A stretch of DNA of 40,049 bases from Emiliania huxleyi CCMP1516 (Eukaryota > Haptophyta > Isochrysidales > Noelaerhabdaceae), in the NCBI RefSeq assembly GCF_000372725.1, contig NW_005200881.1:1015525-1055573 (forward strand), written 5' to 3'. How positions within the stretch are numbered: the first letter of the stretch is position 1; each line of letters starts with the position of its first letter. The notes beneath the pieces were generated by a model that searched no databases, was not told the DNA's origin, and worked only from the letters and a program-made list of their open reading frames with translations. Of this stretch, positions 1 to 9,958 are shown one piece after another. The position numbers and the translations under genes were made by a program.

Positions 1-544
1 GAACCTGGGGGTTTTGGAAAATCCCTCCCAAGGGGATGGAGTGAGATCTTGTGCGGGGCAGGGCGTGGGCTAGCGCACGAGGGCGCAGGCAAGTGCCCGA
101 GGGTATATGGGGGTGGGCGCCACCCTGGGGCTACCCGTAGCATCGTCGGCTCAGTGATATGGGGTCCCGTACCATGCGGAATCGACCCTATCCAGTGCTC
201 AAGTGCTCAAGTATCCTCAGAGAGGGCGTCGGCGATCACGGCCAGCTCGTCGTGGCTCAGCTGTCCGACGGAGCTCGAGCACGAGCAGGCAGCGCGAGCG
301 GACTCGTCTCTGCTGCTACCTGCTAGCCAGGCGCGTCGCCTGGCATATGTCCGCCGGGTTCTAACTACTCTGGTCGGCGGAGGTGTGAATTCCACAATGC
401 TGCCGGGCGCGAGTCTTACACACACGTATTTTACAGGTTCAAGACTGACGTAGAGACACACGGCGGACGCCACATATCGCACTCCACAGGTGACAAGTCT
501 AATACAGAGGAGGGAACCGGGTCCGAGAGACTGCATATCGTGCG
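1..544. other. intergenic stretch with a dispersed repeat
   Basis: I see no convincing gene here. Positions 161-213 carry a repeat that recurs at 19241-19300 (listed separately). A strong GC-rich hairpin lies near 549-566, where GACCGCGC and GCGCGGTC face each other across two bases. The open frames on both strands have no recognisable motifs. Confidence 0.5.
161..213 (+). repeat. dispersed repeat, copy 1
   Basis: The segment runs from GGGGTCCCGTA through CCATGCGGAATCGACCC to a short CAAGTGCT duplication. It is nearly identical to 19241-19300 on the same strand; the second copy has an extra CTCGAGTA after GGGGTCCCGTA. Its class is unknown. It may be the edge of a larger element that runs off the window. 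Confidence 0.7.
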
Positions 545-2207
545 CTACCGGACCGCGCCCGCGCGGTCCGCATTTGTGAGCGAGGAGAGAGTGCCAGGGC
601 CGCCCTGGTATGGCAGCGTGTAAAGGGGCCCTTTGATCCAGGGGTGGTCGTAGTCGGTGCCTGAACGGCAGACCCGCCGCGGGGCGGCCCCGAGGTCACC
701 GAGGCCGCGGCGTGGGGGAGGGGGGGGGGGGGCTGGCGCACCGTCAGAGGCGTGCCCAAGCAGGTCCTGCAGTTCGGGCGGCATCTCCTTTTGGATCTCG
801 TTCGGGATGCCTGTTCACGGGCGAAGCGCGGTGATGGGCTGCCCCCCCCTCCCCCAAGCTGGACTGCGAGGCGGGCGGTGCGCCAAAATGGAAATTAATC
901 AGGTTGTTGAGCCAGCCGAGGTAGTAGATGAAGATGAGCCTATGGGACGTGTCGTGGACACGTCGTGATGGCGCATTTTGAGCCAGCCCGAAGGCCTGCC
1001 TGAAGACGAGCCCGTCGCGCGGCGGCGCGCTGCCGTCGTGCTGCCCCGCGCCGTGCAGCGTCGAGCCGAGGTAGAAGAGGGCACTCCCCTCCGGCATCGC
1101 GCCCGGCACGATCTGAGTCCCCTCGGGCAGGCCGCCCCCCATGCTGCCAATCCCGGCGCCGCCGCCACCGCCGCCTTCGCTCGGCCGCTTGCCATCCGTC
1201 GGCGAGGGTGGCCACTTGTGCGAGCCTAAAGGGCCGTGCCGTGGACACGTCGTGGACAAGCGTCTCATCTCAAGGAGGGGGCGGCCCCCATGCGCGAGCC
1301 GGGGACGACGTTGGTGGCGCCGTTGGCGGCGGTGAACTCGTTGGCGGCCCACATGACTCCGACGAGGAACTCGGGCCGGAAGCCGTCCATGTAAGGCCAA
1401 TCCGACGCGGCGAACTGGTAGTCGTCGCGGTGCAGCACCTGCCGGGAGGGTTCCGAGAAGGTTCGTGGAACGCGCAGCGCGGGAGGCGTCGCCAAGTCCC
1501 GATCTGTGGGCGGCCGTGGAGCGCGGACGCGCCTGTCTCGGCGCCTGGTACGTCTTGTCGGACTTGCCGGGTACCTTGACGATCCTGGTCGCGACGCCGA
1601 GCTTGAACCTTTTGGCGTACGGCGAGAGCACCTGCGTCAGCGACGGCACAAGGACAACCGACACCGTCAACGGAGGGTGAGCTGCCGCTGGGCGTGCGGC
1701 GACGGCGCCTTGTCGACGATCTGCATCGTCAGCTCGTGCGTCGCGAGCCGCTGCGCCACCTGAGAGGCCAACGCATCCGCGCCGCTACCTTCACCGTGGC
1801 CGACTGCACGCCTCGGCACGGTGCGGCTCTCGCCTTGCTCTTGCCCAGCACCACCGCCGCGTTCCGCTTGGTGTCCTCTCCCGACCACGAGCCGCGCGTG
1901 CCCGAGAAGATGTAGCCGGCGGAATCCATCTCCTCTCGCAACTTGGCGGTGGTTGCCTTGAGGGCCAGACGCATGGGCTTCTCTACGGCGGCTCTGTCGT
2001 GAGTGCGGGCTAGGGGAGTGGTCTATTCAAGCTCGCCGCGTCCGCGAGACCCGTCACGACGCAGTAGCCCTCTCTGAGCATCGCCGCGACAATCGCATCC
2101 GCGCCCGCCGTCGCAGGGAGCGTCACCGGCTTTGGGTGCTCGGGCGGCGGCGGCGGCGGCTGCGCCGGACCAATCCACGAAGTCGTCCCTCTGGGCGTCA
2201 CGTTCAC
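545..2207 (-). CDS. phytanoyl-CoA dioxygenase (PhyH) family protein, multi-exon
   Basis: Fe(II)/2-oxoglutarate dioxygenase of the PhyH family. The N-terminal piece has AAMLREGYCVVTGLADA (about 2040-2090). The iron-binding HxD lies in VLHRDDYQF (exon 1438-1300), followed by NGATNVVPGS. The distal half has GSALFYLGSTLHGAG, whose His is the expected second iron ligand, and then IYYLGWLNN. The end (MPPELQDLLGH) is typical of the family. Joined exons I can support are 1631-1545, 1438-1300, 1225-1000, 939-884 and 810-545; those introns fit GC-AG ends with matching phase. Exons between 1709 and 2207 are less certain. No ATG opens the first exon: its frame begins directly after an in-frame TAG at 2208-2210, whose AG can serve as a splice acceptor. 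It may therefore continue the reductase gene upstream (see findings). The substrate is unknown, since PhyH members hydroxylate many lipids and small molecules. Confidence 0.8.
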
Positions 2208-4029
2208 CTAGAGCCGACATGGGGGTGCGAGATTTGGCCGAGGCGACGCGGCGCACGCGTGCCGCCGCGAAGCAGTGCCGTGGCCAGAGGCTCTCCTCCG
2301 CTGTCGAGATGCTGCTCGGCACGCTCCGCGAGTAGCGATGCGAGCCGGCCCGGCAGGCCGAGCGCGATCAGGTCCGAGACGGAGAGGGCTCGCAGCGCGG
2401 AGACCGAGTCGACCCAGTGGTCGTGCACGAGGGAGTGGGCGAAGGCCGCCGTGTCGCGCCCGAGCGAAGCGCCTGCCCGCACCACCAGCTCCGCCACGGC
2501 CTCCGGCCCTCCGCCCCCTCCTCCGCCCCCGTCCCCTCCTCCTCCTCCTCCCCGCGGCGCCGCGGCGACGGGGCCGGCGACGAGCACCTTGCCGACGCTG
2601 CCGCCGGCGTGGAGCGCGGTGTGCGCTGCGCCGTACTCCTCCCACCCAAAGACGGTCTCCTCGGTCGTGAGCTTGCCGGCGAGGACGAGGTCGGCGAGCC
2701 TGCTCCGGCAAGAGAGTGGCGGTAGGGGCAGAGGAGGCAGGACGAGGGTGCGGGTGCGGGTGCGGCTCGCCGGCGGCGCGCGTCCGCAAAGTCGGGCACG
2801 TAGTTCGCGACGCCAAAGCCCGAGATGCGAAGGGCGCGGTCGGTGATGGCGTGCGCGTTGGCGAGGCCGCCGCGCGACGAGGAGGAGAACTCGGAGACGG
2901 CGCCGACGTTGAGGACGGTGCCGAACTTGCTCATGTGTAGCAGCGCCTCGTCGAGCGTGCGCCCGCCGACGCCTGGCCGCGGCGGCAGAGGCGGTGACCC
3001 GGGCGGCGGGCGGCGGGCGGCGGGCGGCGGGCGGCGGCGGGGCGAGAGAGCGGGGGAGGGGCGTCGGTGGAGCCGCGCTCTGGCGCGGCGCGGGGGAAGG
3101 GGCGGCCGCCGTCGAAGAAGACGTCGACTCCCTCGGGGGCGAGGGCGGCGAGCGCGTCGCCGACGGCCTGGCGGCGGTAGTTGAACGCCTCGACGCCGTA
3201 CTTGGACCGCAGCAGTCGCACCTGCCGACAGGACGACCCGCCCCTCTCCCTCTCCTCCCTCTCCCTCGGTCGGCGCCCTGCAGCGCGGCCGCCGCGCCTT
3301 CTCGTCCGTCCCAGCCGAGCCGATGACGCGCGTCGCGTTGCGCAGCTGGAAGAGCTGCGCCGCCAGCAGCCCGACCCCGCCCGCCGCGGCCGACACATAC
3401 ACCACGCCCGGCCCCTCTGGCCGGGGCGGCAGCAGCTTCTCGATGGCGAGCAGCGCTAGGCAGCGGGGGGAGGGCGGAGAGGGGGCTGCGTCAGGTCGGA
3501 GGGCGGATCTCGGAGCCGCCTCACGGAGGCGCGTGTCTTCACCCGTGAGCCCCGTCGTGGTGCCGAGGACAGACAGCTCGAGCGACGGGTCGACGCTGCC
3601 GAGCGCCTTGCGCAGCCGCGCCGCCGCCGGGTCGAGGACCTGCACCGCCCGGATCGCCGACGCGCCCACTCCCAGCTCGCCCGCCGCCCAGTCGGGGTGG
3701 CGCGACGCGAGGCAGCGCAGCACGGCGCCAAACGTGAACATCGCGTCGCCGGGCCGCTTCTGCAGCTTGGAGAAGAAGCCCCAGCCCTGCGCCGAGCCGC
3801 CGCCGTCGGTCCAGATCCGCGTCGCCGCGTCCACCGACGCGTACTCCAGCGCGAAGAGCGCCTCGCCCTGCTTGAGCGCCGCGGCGTCGAGCGGCGGCGA
3901 CGGAGCGAGCGCAAAGTCGGTCGGTGCAAAGGGGCGGCCGTCGGGCAGGACGGCGATCCGCCACTCGGTGGTCGCGGAGGAGCCGGAGGCGAGAAGGAGG
4001 AGGGCGAGCCGCGGCGGCGGGCGTCGCAT
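2204..4029 (-). CDS. MDR-superfamily NADPH reductase (PTGR/LTB4DH-like) with C-terminal SAM-like domain
   Basis: Zinc-independent medium-chain reductase of the prostaglandin/2-alkenal reductase type, which reduces activated C=C bonds with NADPH. The start at 4029 gives a hydrophobic leader (LALLLLASG) that could be a signal or transit sequence. Family motifs in order are LPDGRPFAPTDFAL, EYASVDAATRIW, GLT-ALL after splicing, the nucleotide-binding VVYVSAAAGGVGLLAAQL, VIGSAGTDEK, and GVGGRTLDEALLHMSKFG after splicing. The end is KLTTEETVFGWEEY followed by GSVGKVLVAGPVAA. My exons are 4029-3543, 3455-3298, 3221-3110, 2972-2780 and 2699 to about 2204. The first intron is GT-AG and the next three are GC-AG. 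After a Gly-rich linker comes a helical segment with VHDHWVDSVSALRALSVSDL, which resembles a SAM domain. The first in-frame stop is at 2204-2206, but a splice near 2279 into the PhyH exon is possible. Confidence 0.8.
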
Positions 4030-4356
4030 TCTGCGGGTGGAGATGTGTGTCCGGTCGCCTGAAGCGAGTGCCTGTCAGAGCCTTGAGTCGGAGGGGGAAC
4101 TAGGGGGGTGTATAGCTGACTTGGCCGGCGAAAAAAAGTAATGTAGACGTCTCCCCGTATCTCCCCCTATCTCCCCGCATCTCCCCGCATCTCCCCGTAT
4201 CTCCCCGTACATCGCGCCGCGGATACCGCGAAAAATTTCGGCGAGACCAGTGGAAAGAAAGAAAGAAAGAAGACGGACGCCCCAAGGGAGGGTCGGAGGG
4301 AGGGTGGGAGGGATCAATGTGTGTCAGGGAACTTTCTTTCTTTCTCCCAGGGCACA
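4030..4356. repeat. intergenic: decamer tandem repeat and a GAAA-linked repeat
   Basis: Positions 4150-4209 hold about six units of CTCCCCGTAT or CTCCCCGCAT in tandem. Positions 4253-4312 hold one copy of the GAAA-linked dispersed repeat: (GAAA)n, then ACGGACGCCCCAAGGGAGGG, then AGGG-rich sequence. I see no gene. The stretch lies upstream of the minus-strand reductase start at 4029, so its promoter should be here, but no motif stands out. Confidence 0.6.
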
Positions 4357-4776
4357 CTACACCACCGCCTGCGAAGCCCCCGCGAGGACGATCCACGCGT
4401 CCTGATGCCAGCCACGCTTCCTCGCCAGCAGGCGAGCGGCGCGTTGGGACTCCACGCTCGCATCCCGCTCCGGGCCGTGATCCCGCGTGTTGCAGCGACG
4501 CAGCAGGTCGGCTGCGATTGCCCGTACCACATCGCCCCGCACGCCGCCCCCTCCTCCTCCCCCACCCTCGCCACCGTTGCCGCCCACCGCTTCCACCACA
4601 ACCGCTCTCGCGCCAGCCGAGGAGATACGCCGGCTGATGGGGGGCGCGGCGCGTGTGGCTGCAAGGCAGAGCCTATCGAGCAGCTCGCCGGTCTTGGGCG
4701 CACCCACCTGTTTAGAGGCCCAGATCATGAAAAGAGTCCTCACGCTGTGATCAGAAATATGTCTCAGACGCACCAT
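4357..4776 (-). CDS. hypothetical ORF, 139 aa
   Basis: I do not recognise this frame. It reads as a plausible helical protein (LFMIWASKQVGAPKTGELLD) with a Gly run of about eight residues in the middle and a second helical half containing RGDVVRAIAADLLRRC. The distribution of helices recalls the degenerate helical repeats of algal organelle proteins, but that is only a resemblance. It abuts the uncertain 3' end of the methyltransferase gene on the same strand and could be an exon of another transcript, or chance. Confidence 0.25.
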   Translation of the reverse strand: MVRLRHISDHSVRTLFMIWASKQVGAPKTGELLDRLCLAATRAAPPISRRISSAGARAVVVEAVGGNGGEGGGGGGGGVRGDVVRAIAADLLRRCNTRDHGPERDASVESQRAARLLARKRGWHQDAWIVLAGASQAVV

Positions 4777-6440
4777 TCGGGCGATGCTGCGCGGCGGCGG
4801 GGCGGGCCGAGTCGGCTGCAGCGCAGGTGCGGCGGCGCTCGCCCGGCAGCGGCCGGGAGCCTTTCGGCAGTCGCGCAGCGGCTCTGCAGAGTCGACGTGA
4901 TGCCTGAGCCGCAGCTAGGTGTGAGGGGGTGCTCTGGAGTCTGATGGGGATGGTATCGGGCAGGGCGCCAAACGCAGTGCCCTTGCCTGAGCCCGGCTCG
5001 GTCACCATGCTTCTGACGCGAGACGGAGCTGGCGTCGACCGACAGCATCTCGTAGCCATATGAGCGCAGGAACTCGGCGAGCCTGCCGAGGCACTGGCGA
5101 GATAAGGAGATGTGTAGGTGCTGTGTGCGGCGTCGAAGGGCGGTGGGGAGGCGGGCGCACCGGAGGAAGCGGAGGCTGGTCAGGTGGGTGGACTCGAAGA
5201 CGACGCGGGCAGGGCGCACGAGGGCAAAAGGGAACTGGTATAAGGCCGCGTCGTCGTGTCCCTCCGCATCGACCGCCTCACATGCCACGCGATTGTTCTG
5301 AGCATGACTCGCTCGAACGCACCCATGCCCCCTCTCATTGATCTCCCGGCTAGCCCTCACCAAAAGCGAGAGCGCCGCAGCGCCACCTCTCTGCGCGTGC
5401 CGCAGCTGCGGCACCAACTCGGTCTCGGCGCAGTAGCATCGCACCGGAAATGTCACTAGGTTATTGGCGATCACCTGCAAGGCGTGACACGATAGAGTGA
5501 GAGAACTAGGAGATCCACGCATGTCCCCTTCGCCCTCATCCAACCGCCTGGCGCATGCAGTTGTTTGGCAGCGGCCGGCCGAGTACCTTTGAGCACTGAG
5601 CACACTGGTTTGGCCCCACGGCAAAGTAGCGATTGTGGCGGAGCAGGTGCGACCTGACGGTGCGTCAGCAGAAGGGGGTCGAGATGAATGAGCTTGGGTC
5701 TGGTCGCGGTTTGCACAGGGTGCGCTGCACTTGGAGAGAGAGGCGATCTCAGAGACAAAGTGAGAGCCATTTCCACCGGGCGTGTTGGCGGTGAGACAGC
5801 GGGCGTCCGAGTCGTTGCTCCCCCAGTTGCCCGTGGCGTTGCTCATGTCAACCGACCACATTTTAAGCGGCGCGGCGGCGCACTGGTCGCACACGGCCGC
5901 GTTTACAAGTTCCACGTTGGGCGGCTGTGGCGTATAGGTCCTCTGCAATTGCTTGAAGATGTCTGGTATAGGCTCGAGGAGAGTTGACTTCCAGCCATGG
6001 TGCACAGCGAGAGGGCCTGGCTCTGTGTTGATGTACGATGTGGACTCGTGCTTGTTGGCGCCGATCTGGAAGAGCGATGATGCCGCCGGGTCGAGAGCCG
6101 CCATCCAGGGAGACATTGCAAAGGCTCGGTGGCCCTTGAGTTTCTTCTTTCGCGAGACGGCCTCGGCGAGCCAGGCCGTCTCCACCCGTTGCTGCTCGGT
6201 GGTATTGTACGGCCAAAGCAGCATCGAATCGCACGAGCTCGTTGAGGCCGCCTCTGCTTGCCGACGCCGCATAGAGACGAGGTCGCCAAGAGTTTTGGGC
6301 GCCCTTCTGGAGGAGCTCTCTACCTCCTGCAGCCGCCGGTGATGGCTCCGCCGCCGGAGCATTGCCTCCCAAATGCGGCACCGCAGGCCACAGGGTTGGC
6401 GTGCTGTTGCCGTCACCACCGCTGCGGTCAACAACAACAT
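4764..6440 (-). CDS. FkbM-family methyltransferase-like protein, secretory, multi-exon
   Basis: The first exon starts at 6440 with a short hydrophobic leader (LLLTAAVVTATA) that suggests a signal peptide or signal anchor. It continues to SLFQIGANKHES, the SAM-binding loop region of FkbM-type methyltransferases, then HHGWKSTLLEPIPDIF and NVELVNAAVC, which match the second and third motifs. A later exon has VIANNLVTFPVRC (acceptor CAG near 5478) and EAVDAEGHDDAALYQFP, the acidic DxEG motif, followed by ARVVFESTHL and RSYGYEML, typical of the C-terminal end. Introns lie near 5480-5700 and possibly 5090-5160. The true stop is not fixed; the frame stays open to 4764 but loses family character below about 5030. 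Proteins of this type methylate sugars or other small acceptors in the secretory pathway; the substrate here is unknown. Confidence 0.7.
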   Translation of the reverse strand: MLLLTAAVVTATARQPCGLRCRIWEAMLRRRSHHRRLQEVESSSRRAPKTLGDLVSMRRRQAEAASTSSCDSMLLWPYNTTEQQRVETAWLAEAVSRKKKLKGHRAFAMSPWMAALDPAASSLFQIGANKHESTSYINTEPGPLAVHHGWKSTLLEPIPDIFKQLQRTYTPQPPNVELVNAAVCDQCAAAPLKMWSVDMSNATGNWGSNDSDARCLTANTPGGNGSHFVSEIASLSKCSAPCANRDQTQAHSSRPPSADAPSGRTCSATIATLPWGQTSVLSAQRYSAGRCQTTACARRLDEGEGDMRGSPSSLTLSCHALQVIANNLVTFPVRCYCAETELVPQLRHAQRGGAAALSLLVRASREINERGHGCVRASHAQNNRVACEAVDAEGHDDAALYQFPFALVRPARVVFESTHLTSLRFLRCARLPTALRRRTQHLHISLSRQCLGRLAEFLRSYGYEMLSVDASSVSRQKHGDRAGLRQGHCVWRPARYHPHQTPEHPLTPSCGSGITSTLQSRCATAERLPAAAGRAPPHLRCSRLGPPRRRAASPEWCV

Positions 6441-6840
6441 ACCTGGTACCCGCCCGCGAACGAAGAACGTTAACTTTCCGTTTTTTTTCAGTAGTAGTAG
6501 TACTTTTAGCTTACTGGGAGAAAAGGGAGAGGGGGGGTCTCTCTCTCTCTCAGTGATTTAGCTCTTGCTTGTCTGTCCTTTCACACCGGAAAAAAGAAAG
6601 AAAACAGACACGCCAAACGAGGGATGGGACGAGGAGTCGAGGACAGGGTCCCCACCTGCACGAGCAGGATTTTGGAAGGACGATCAGGGGGACAGGTGGG
6701 GCTCTCCTGCTCCTGACAAGGGACACGACAGGCTCGCAGCGCGGTGCGCGGTGGACTCCCACATCCACTGGCGGTCTCATCTCAGTCTAGCGACCACACC
6801 GGGTCCAATCGTTTAGCTCTCTTCTTTTTCTTTTTCTTTT
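6441..6840. repeat. intergenic with a GAAA-linked repeat copy
   Basis: Positions 6591-6660 hold GAAAGAAAACAGACACGCCAA followed by CGAGGGATGGGACGAGGAG, one copy of the dispersed GAAA-linked repeat. Positions 6531-6551 are a GA/CT microsatellite and 6819-6842 a T-rich (TTTTTC)n tract. I see no gene. Confidence 0.6.
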
Positions 6841-6954
6841 TTACGTTCGGCAACACCGCTGGCGTGAAGAGCAACGGCGCAACGTGTGCAGACGCGACGA
6901 GCAGCAATGGTGGGGCGAGCTGAGATGGCGCGATGAGCGTTGGCCCGCTGAGCG

Positions 6955-7434
6955 ATGGCACGAGGCCGCCTGCTCACGCGTCATCAGCGACTCGCTCGCC
7001 CAGGTTCCATCGCGAGCATCAAGCACCGCGTCCAGCTTCACCAATGGCAGCTCTGGCTCTCTCTTGAGCGAGGAGCAGACAGGCTGCAGCATCTCCTTTC
7101 CGTCTCACAGCGCCAGCTTTGTCGCGACGCTACGATGGCGACCCTAGCTCAGCCGTCAGGCTTGCAGCGCTCCATCGCGGCTGCCCTCGCCACCCTCCAG
7201 CTTGGCTTCGAAGAGGAGTATCTTGAGCCGCGCACTGGCTACTCGCTCGACCTGGCGCTGCCCTCGTCACGCGTCGGCGTTGAGGTGGACGATGGCCCCT
7301 CTCTCACTTCCAGTCCTCCTGCCCGACGACCGGGGCGTGCGCAAGCCCAAGGGGCAAACGCTGCTCAAGCGGCGCCTCCTCGCGGTGGCTGGCTGGAGGG
7401 TGATCAGCGTTCCTTTCTCGCTCATAGTTAGCGG
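6955..7434 (+). pseudogene. RAP-domain protein, truncated and frame-broken
   Basis: RAP domains close organelle-targeted RNA-binding proteins in algae, plants and apicomplexans. The frame from 6955 has LHQWQLWLSLER, typical of the helix before the domain, then GLQRSIAAALATLQLGFEEE and TGYSLDLALPSSRVGVEVD, which match the first half. The second half (GQTLLKRRLLAVAGWRVISV) is clear but lies in another frame from about 7330 on, so the break falls just after the EVDGP motif, where a short insertion has also disturbed the usual GPSHF. The domain lacks its usual final YxEW, ending at PFSLIVSG. An in-frame stop lies just upstream of 6955 and no N-terminal helical repeats are visible. I read it as a decayed fragment, though an assembly indel could explain the break. 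Confidence 0.65.
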
Positions 7435-7827
7435 GTAGAAATAAATAAAAGGTGAAGGCAGATTCTGATCGAGATGGGATGCATGTGCATGCACATGTGC
7501 GACCGCATGCATACATGTACATGTACATGTTGTGTCCCCGCCCTGCGCGAATCGATATCTTGGTGTGAGCGGGGATCAACGGGTGGAGACTGGAGTTAGC
7601 CGCCATAAGTTAGGCGGACAGGCGCGGAACCGCAACGGGTCGCGCGCCTCTCTCTCGAAAGAGGGGGGCACACAGGTAATCGTAAAAATAGAGGTGACTA
7701 GAACGGTCGACACGCACACGCCGTTCGCCGTACCTATACCTTTTCATTTCCCTGAACTCTTTCTGAGCATCGGGACGATCCTACGAGCGCTCCAATCAAA
7801 ATTCACGCCACAGTGCGAGCACTTGCG
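7435..7827. other. intergenic, no gene recognised
   Basis: The stretch between the RAP relic and the 3' end of the hydrolase is AT-richer than its surroundings. It holds a short alternating tract of GCATG/ACATGT units at 7479-7530 that can fold on itself. No open frame has recognisable motifs. Confidence 0.5.
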
Positions 7828-7835
7828 TTAACCTT

Positions 7836-9561
7836 TAGTTAGGTGAATGGCACGGGGCTTTTCTCGTAGCTGTGGGAGAGTGGGTGACGAACGAAGACGC
7901 GGACGGCGATCGCTGCGCCGACCGCGGCCGCCATCAGCGCGATCACCGCGGCGACCGCCACCGAGATGCCCTCGCGACCGCGCGCCTCGGCCTGCGCGGC
8001 GCTCAGCAGGGCGGCGCGGCGGCGCAGCTGAACGGCGCCATAGTTGAGCTCGGCTTGCGCGGGGCCGAGCTTGTGCCGGTGGCTCGCGAAGTATTGCACC
8101 AGCTCCTCCGCCATCAGCGTCTTGCCGCAGGCCGCCTGGGCAGGGAGGGAGGCACTGGTGAGGAGGGGCACGGCTGCCGCAACTCGGCGCTGCCATCGGC
8201 TGCAAAAAATGGGCGACGGCTCCATCTCGGCGGCCGCCCCGCCTGCATCGTGTCCATCGCCTTTTGGTGCACCGGCGAGCCCGTTGCGATGGCGTCGGTG
8301 ACGAGGACGACGTCGAGACCATAGCGGTCTGCCGCCTCGTAGCAGGTCGCGATGACGCAGTCTTCGGTCCACGCGCCGACGATAACGATAGTGTCGACGC
8401 CCCACGCCTGCAGCATCGGGTAGAGGATGTCGTCTCCGTGCTCGTCCTTGTCGGCCATCTTGGAGAGGTGCCTGCGGCGGGGAGGGCGGCATGGTCGGAG
8501 GGAAGGAGGGACGGCCAAACTCCTTTCGCAGACACTTCGTGGAGAGTGCCGTCCGCTGCGTGAGTCGCAACATGCCAGCGGTCGGGTCTGCGCCAAATGG
8601 ACCGGTCTCGGCTGATCTCGGCTGATCTCGGCTCATCTCACATCGACTTGATGACGAGCGACTTCTCGTCCTCCGTGATCGGTCCCATCGCTGGCACCTA
8701 ACACGCCAGCCCTCGGCTCCGGCCGCGCTGCTCTTGTGCGTGTACGGACCACCCTCCGCCGCGCAGCCCGCCGTGTCGGTCGCGTTCTTGCCGTACCTCG
8801 TGTCGATCCACATCGGGTTCTCGGCGTGCCCTTTGACGGTGCCTCCCGGCGGGTACAGGCCGCGAGGGCCCCAGAAGCGGTCGATGGCTCCTGCGGGCGC
8901 GTCGTGGACGCGTGAGGGACGCGCCCTCGGAACCACGGAGGCGGTGTGCCGAGCACACGCACCGTACGCGCCGTCATCCTCCTGCCGGTACCAGTTGGTC
9001 CACACGACCGGCTGCTGCGCCTTGCGGAAGGCGGCGAGCACCGCCTCGGCGTTCGGCATCATAAAAGTCATATACCTGCAGGGCAGGCGGAGGGAGCTCA
9101 GCTGGCAGCGGCGCTGCGCGGCTGTGTGCGAGGCTCCGCAGAGGGTAAAGCGAGTGAGACGAGCGAAGGTGCGGGCGTCAGTGCGGGCTGCGCACGGGAG
9201 GTAGTCATTCTCCATGTCCAGCACGAGGAGGCAGAAGGTTCGGGTCTGGTCCGCCAGAGCCCAGTCGGCCGAGACTTCCATCAGCGGCTCGAACGGAGGC
9301 TTGCCTATAGAGAGAGAGAGCTGCGCTGTCAGATCCTTGATGCGGCAGAGCAGCGGTCCGTGACAATGGCACGCCGTCGATCCAGGTCGGGACTTCGCCT
9401 TCGTTCTTCTTGTATTTGGCGTTCTTCATCGACGTATTGCCGAGCCGCAGTCGCTTTGGGCCAAAGCCCTCGCCCTTGGAAGCGAAGACGTCCTTGAGGC
9501 CGACGTCGTTGGCCGCGCTGGCGAAGATCTGGGCGGGATAGGCCGGCAGGAGCGCGAGCAT
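7836..9561 (-). CDS. isochorismatase-family cysteine hydrolase with signal peptide and C-terminal membrane helix
   Basis: Cysteine hydrolase of the isochorismatase/nicotinamidase fold. All three expected catalytic residues are present: Asp in LVLDMENDYLP, Lys in EKSLVIKSM and Cys in GAWTEDCVIATCYEAAD. I place the start at 9561 (MLALLPAYPAQIFASA), which gives a secretory leader. Exons I can join in phase are 9561-9375, 9304-9196, 9075 to about 8948, and about 8905 onward; the first intron is GC-AG and the next two GT-AG. The Lys-bearing exon lies at about 8689-8640 and the Cys exon at about 8465-8240. The last exon (about 8135-7839) ends with a 20-residue hydrophobic stretch (GISVAVAAVIALMAAAVG), a likely membrane anchor. 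The domain would then sit in the lumen or outside the cell. Substrate unknown; family members hydrolyse amides and vinyl ethers. Confidence 0.8.
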
Positions 9562-9958
9562 GAGGGGGGTACGGCTTTTCCCCAGGATTTTTTCTTTCTT
9601 TCTTTCGTACGACCTCACCGTACGTACGACCCGGACGGAGAGACGTTCGCTCACTCCCGCTTGGCGCCTCAACGATTTTTTTGAGACTGCTACGCCTCTC
9701 GCCGGGTGCGGGATTCGGTACTTCAGCTTGGTATATTATCATCGTATGCCAGATCATACCCCTCTTGAGAGGACCCGCATTGGGCCCCTAGAGGATAGGC
9801 TGATACCCTCGTGGGTTACCCTTCACACCGGACACGACCCCCCTCTTCACACCTCTTCGCGCGCTGCGCGCGCGCCAAGTCAGACAACGCGCTCGAGTGA
9901 GCGTCGCGCAGGAGGGAGGCGAGCGCACCACTAAGCAATGCGCTGGGCGAGGAGGGCG
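9562..9958. other. intergenic; left arm of an inverted repeat
   Basis: No gene is recognised. Positions 9590-9607 are a (TTTC)n tract followed by a GTACG-rich patch. Positions 9709-9750 are the left arm of an inverted repeat whose partner is 10482-10524. It could hold the promoter of the minus-strand hydrolase that starts at 9561. Confidence 0.5.

Noticed and set aside
2136..2846. Long plus-strand open frame of 236 codons
   Set aside because: It is antisense to the reductase/SAM exons, is Arg/Ser/Pro-rich with no motif, and is expected from GC-rich coding DNA read backwards.
3323..4141. 272-codon plus-strand frame
   Set aside because: Antisense to reductase exon 1; no recognisable domain.
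4150..4209. CTCCCCGYAT units as a possible CRISPR or origin iteron array
   Set aside because: Units are only 10 bp with no spacers, and the setting is eukaryotic; it is an ordinary minisatellite.
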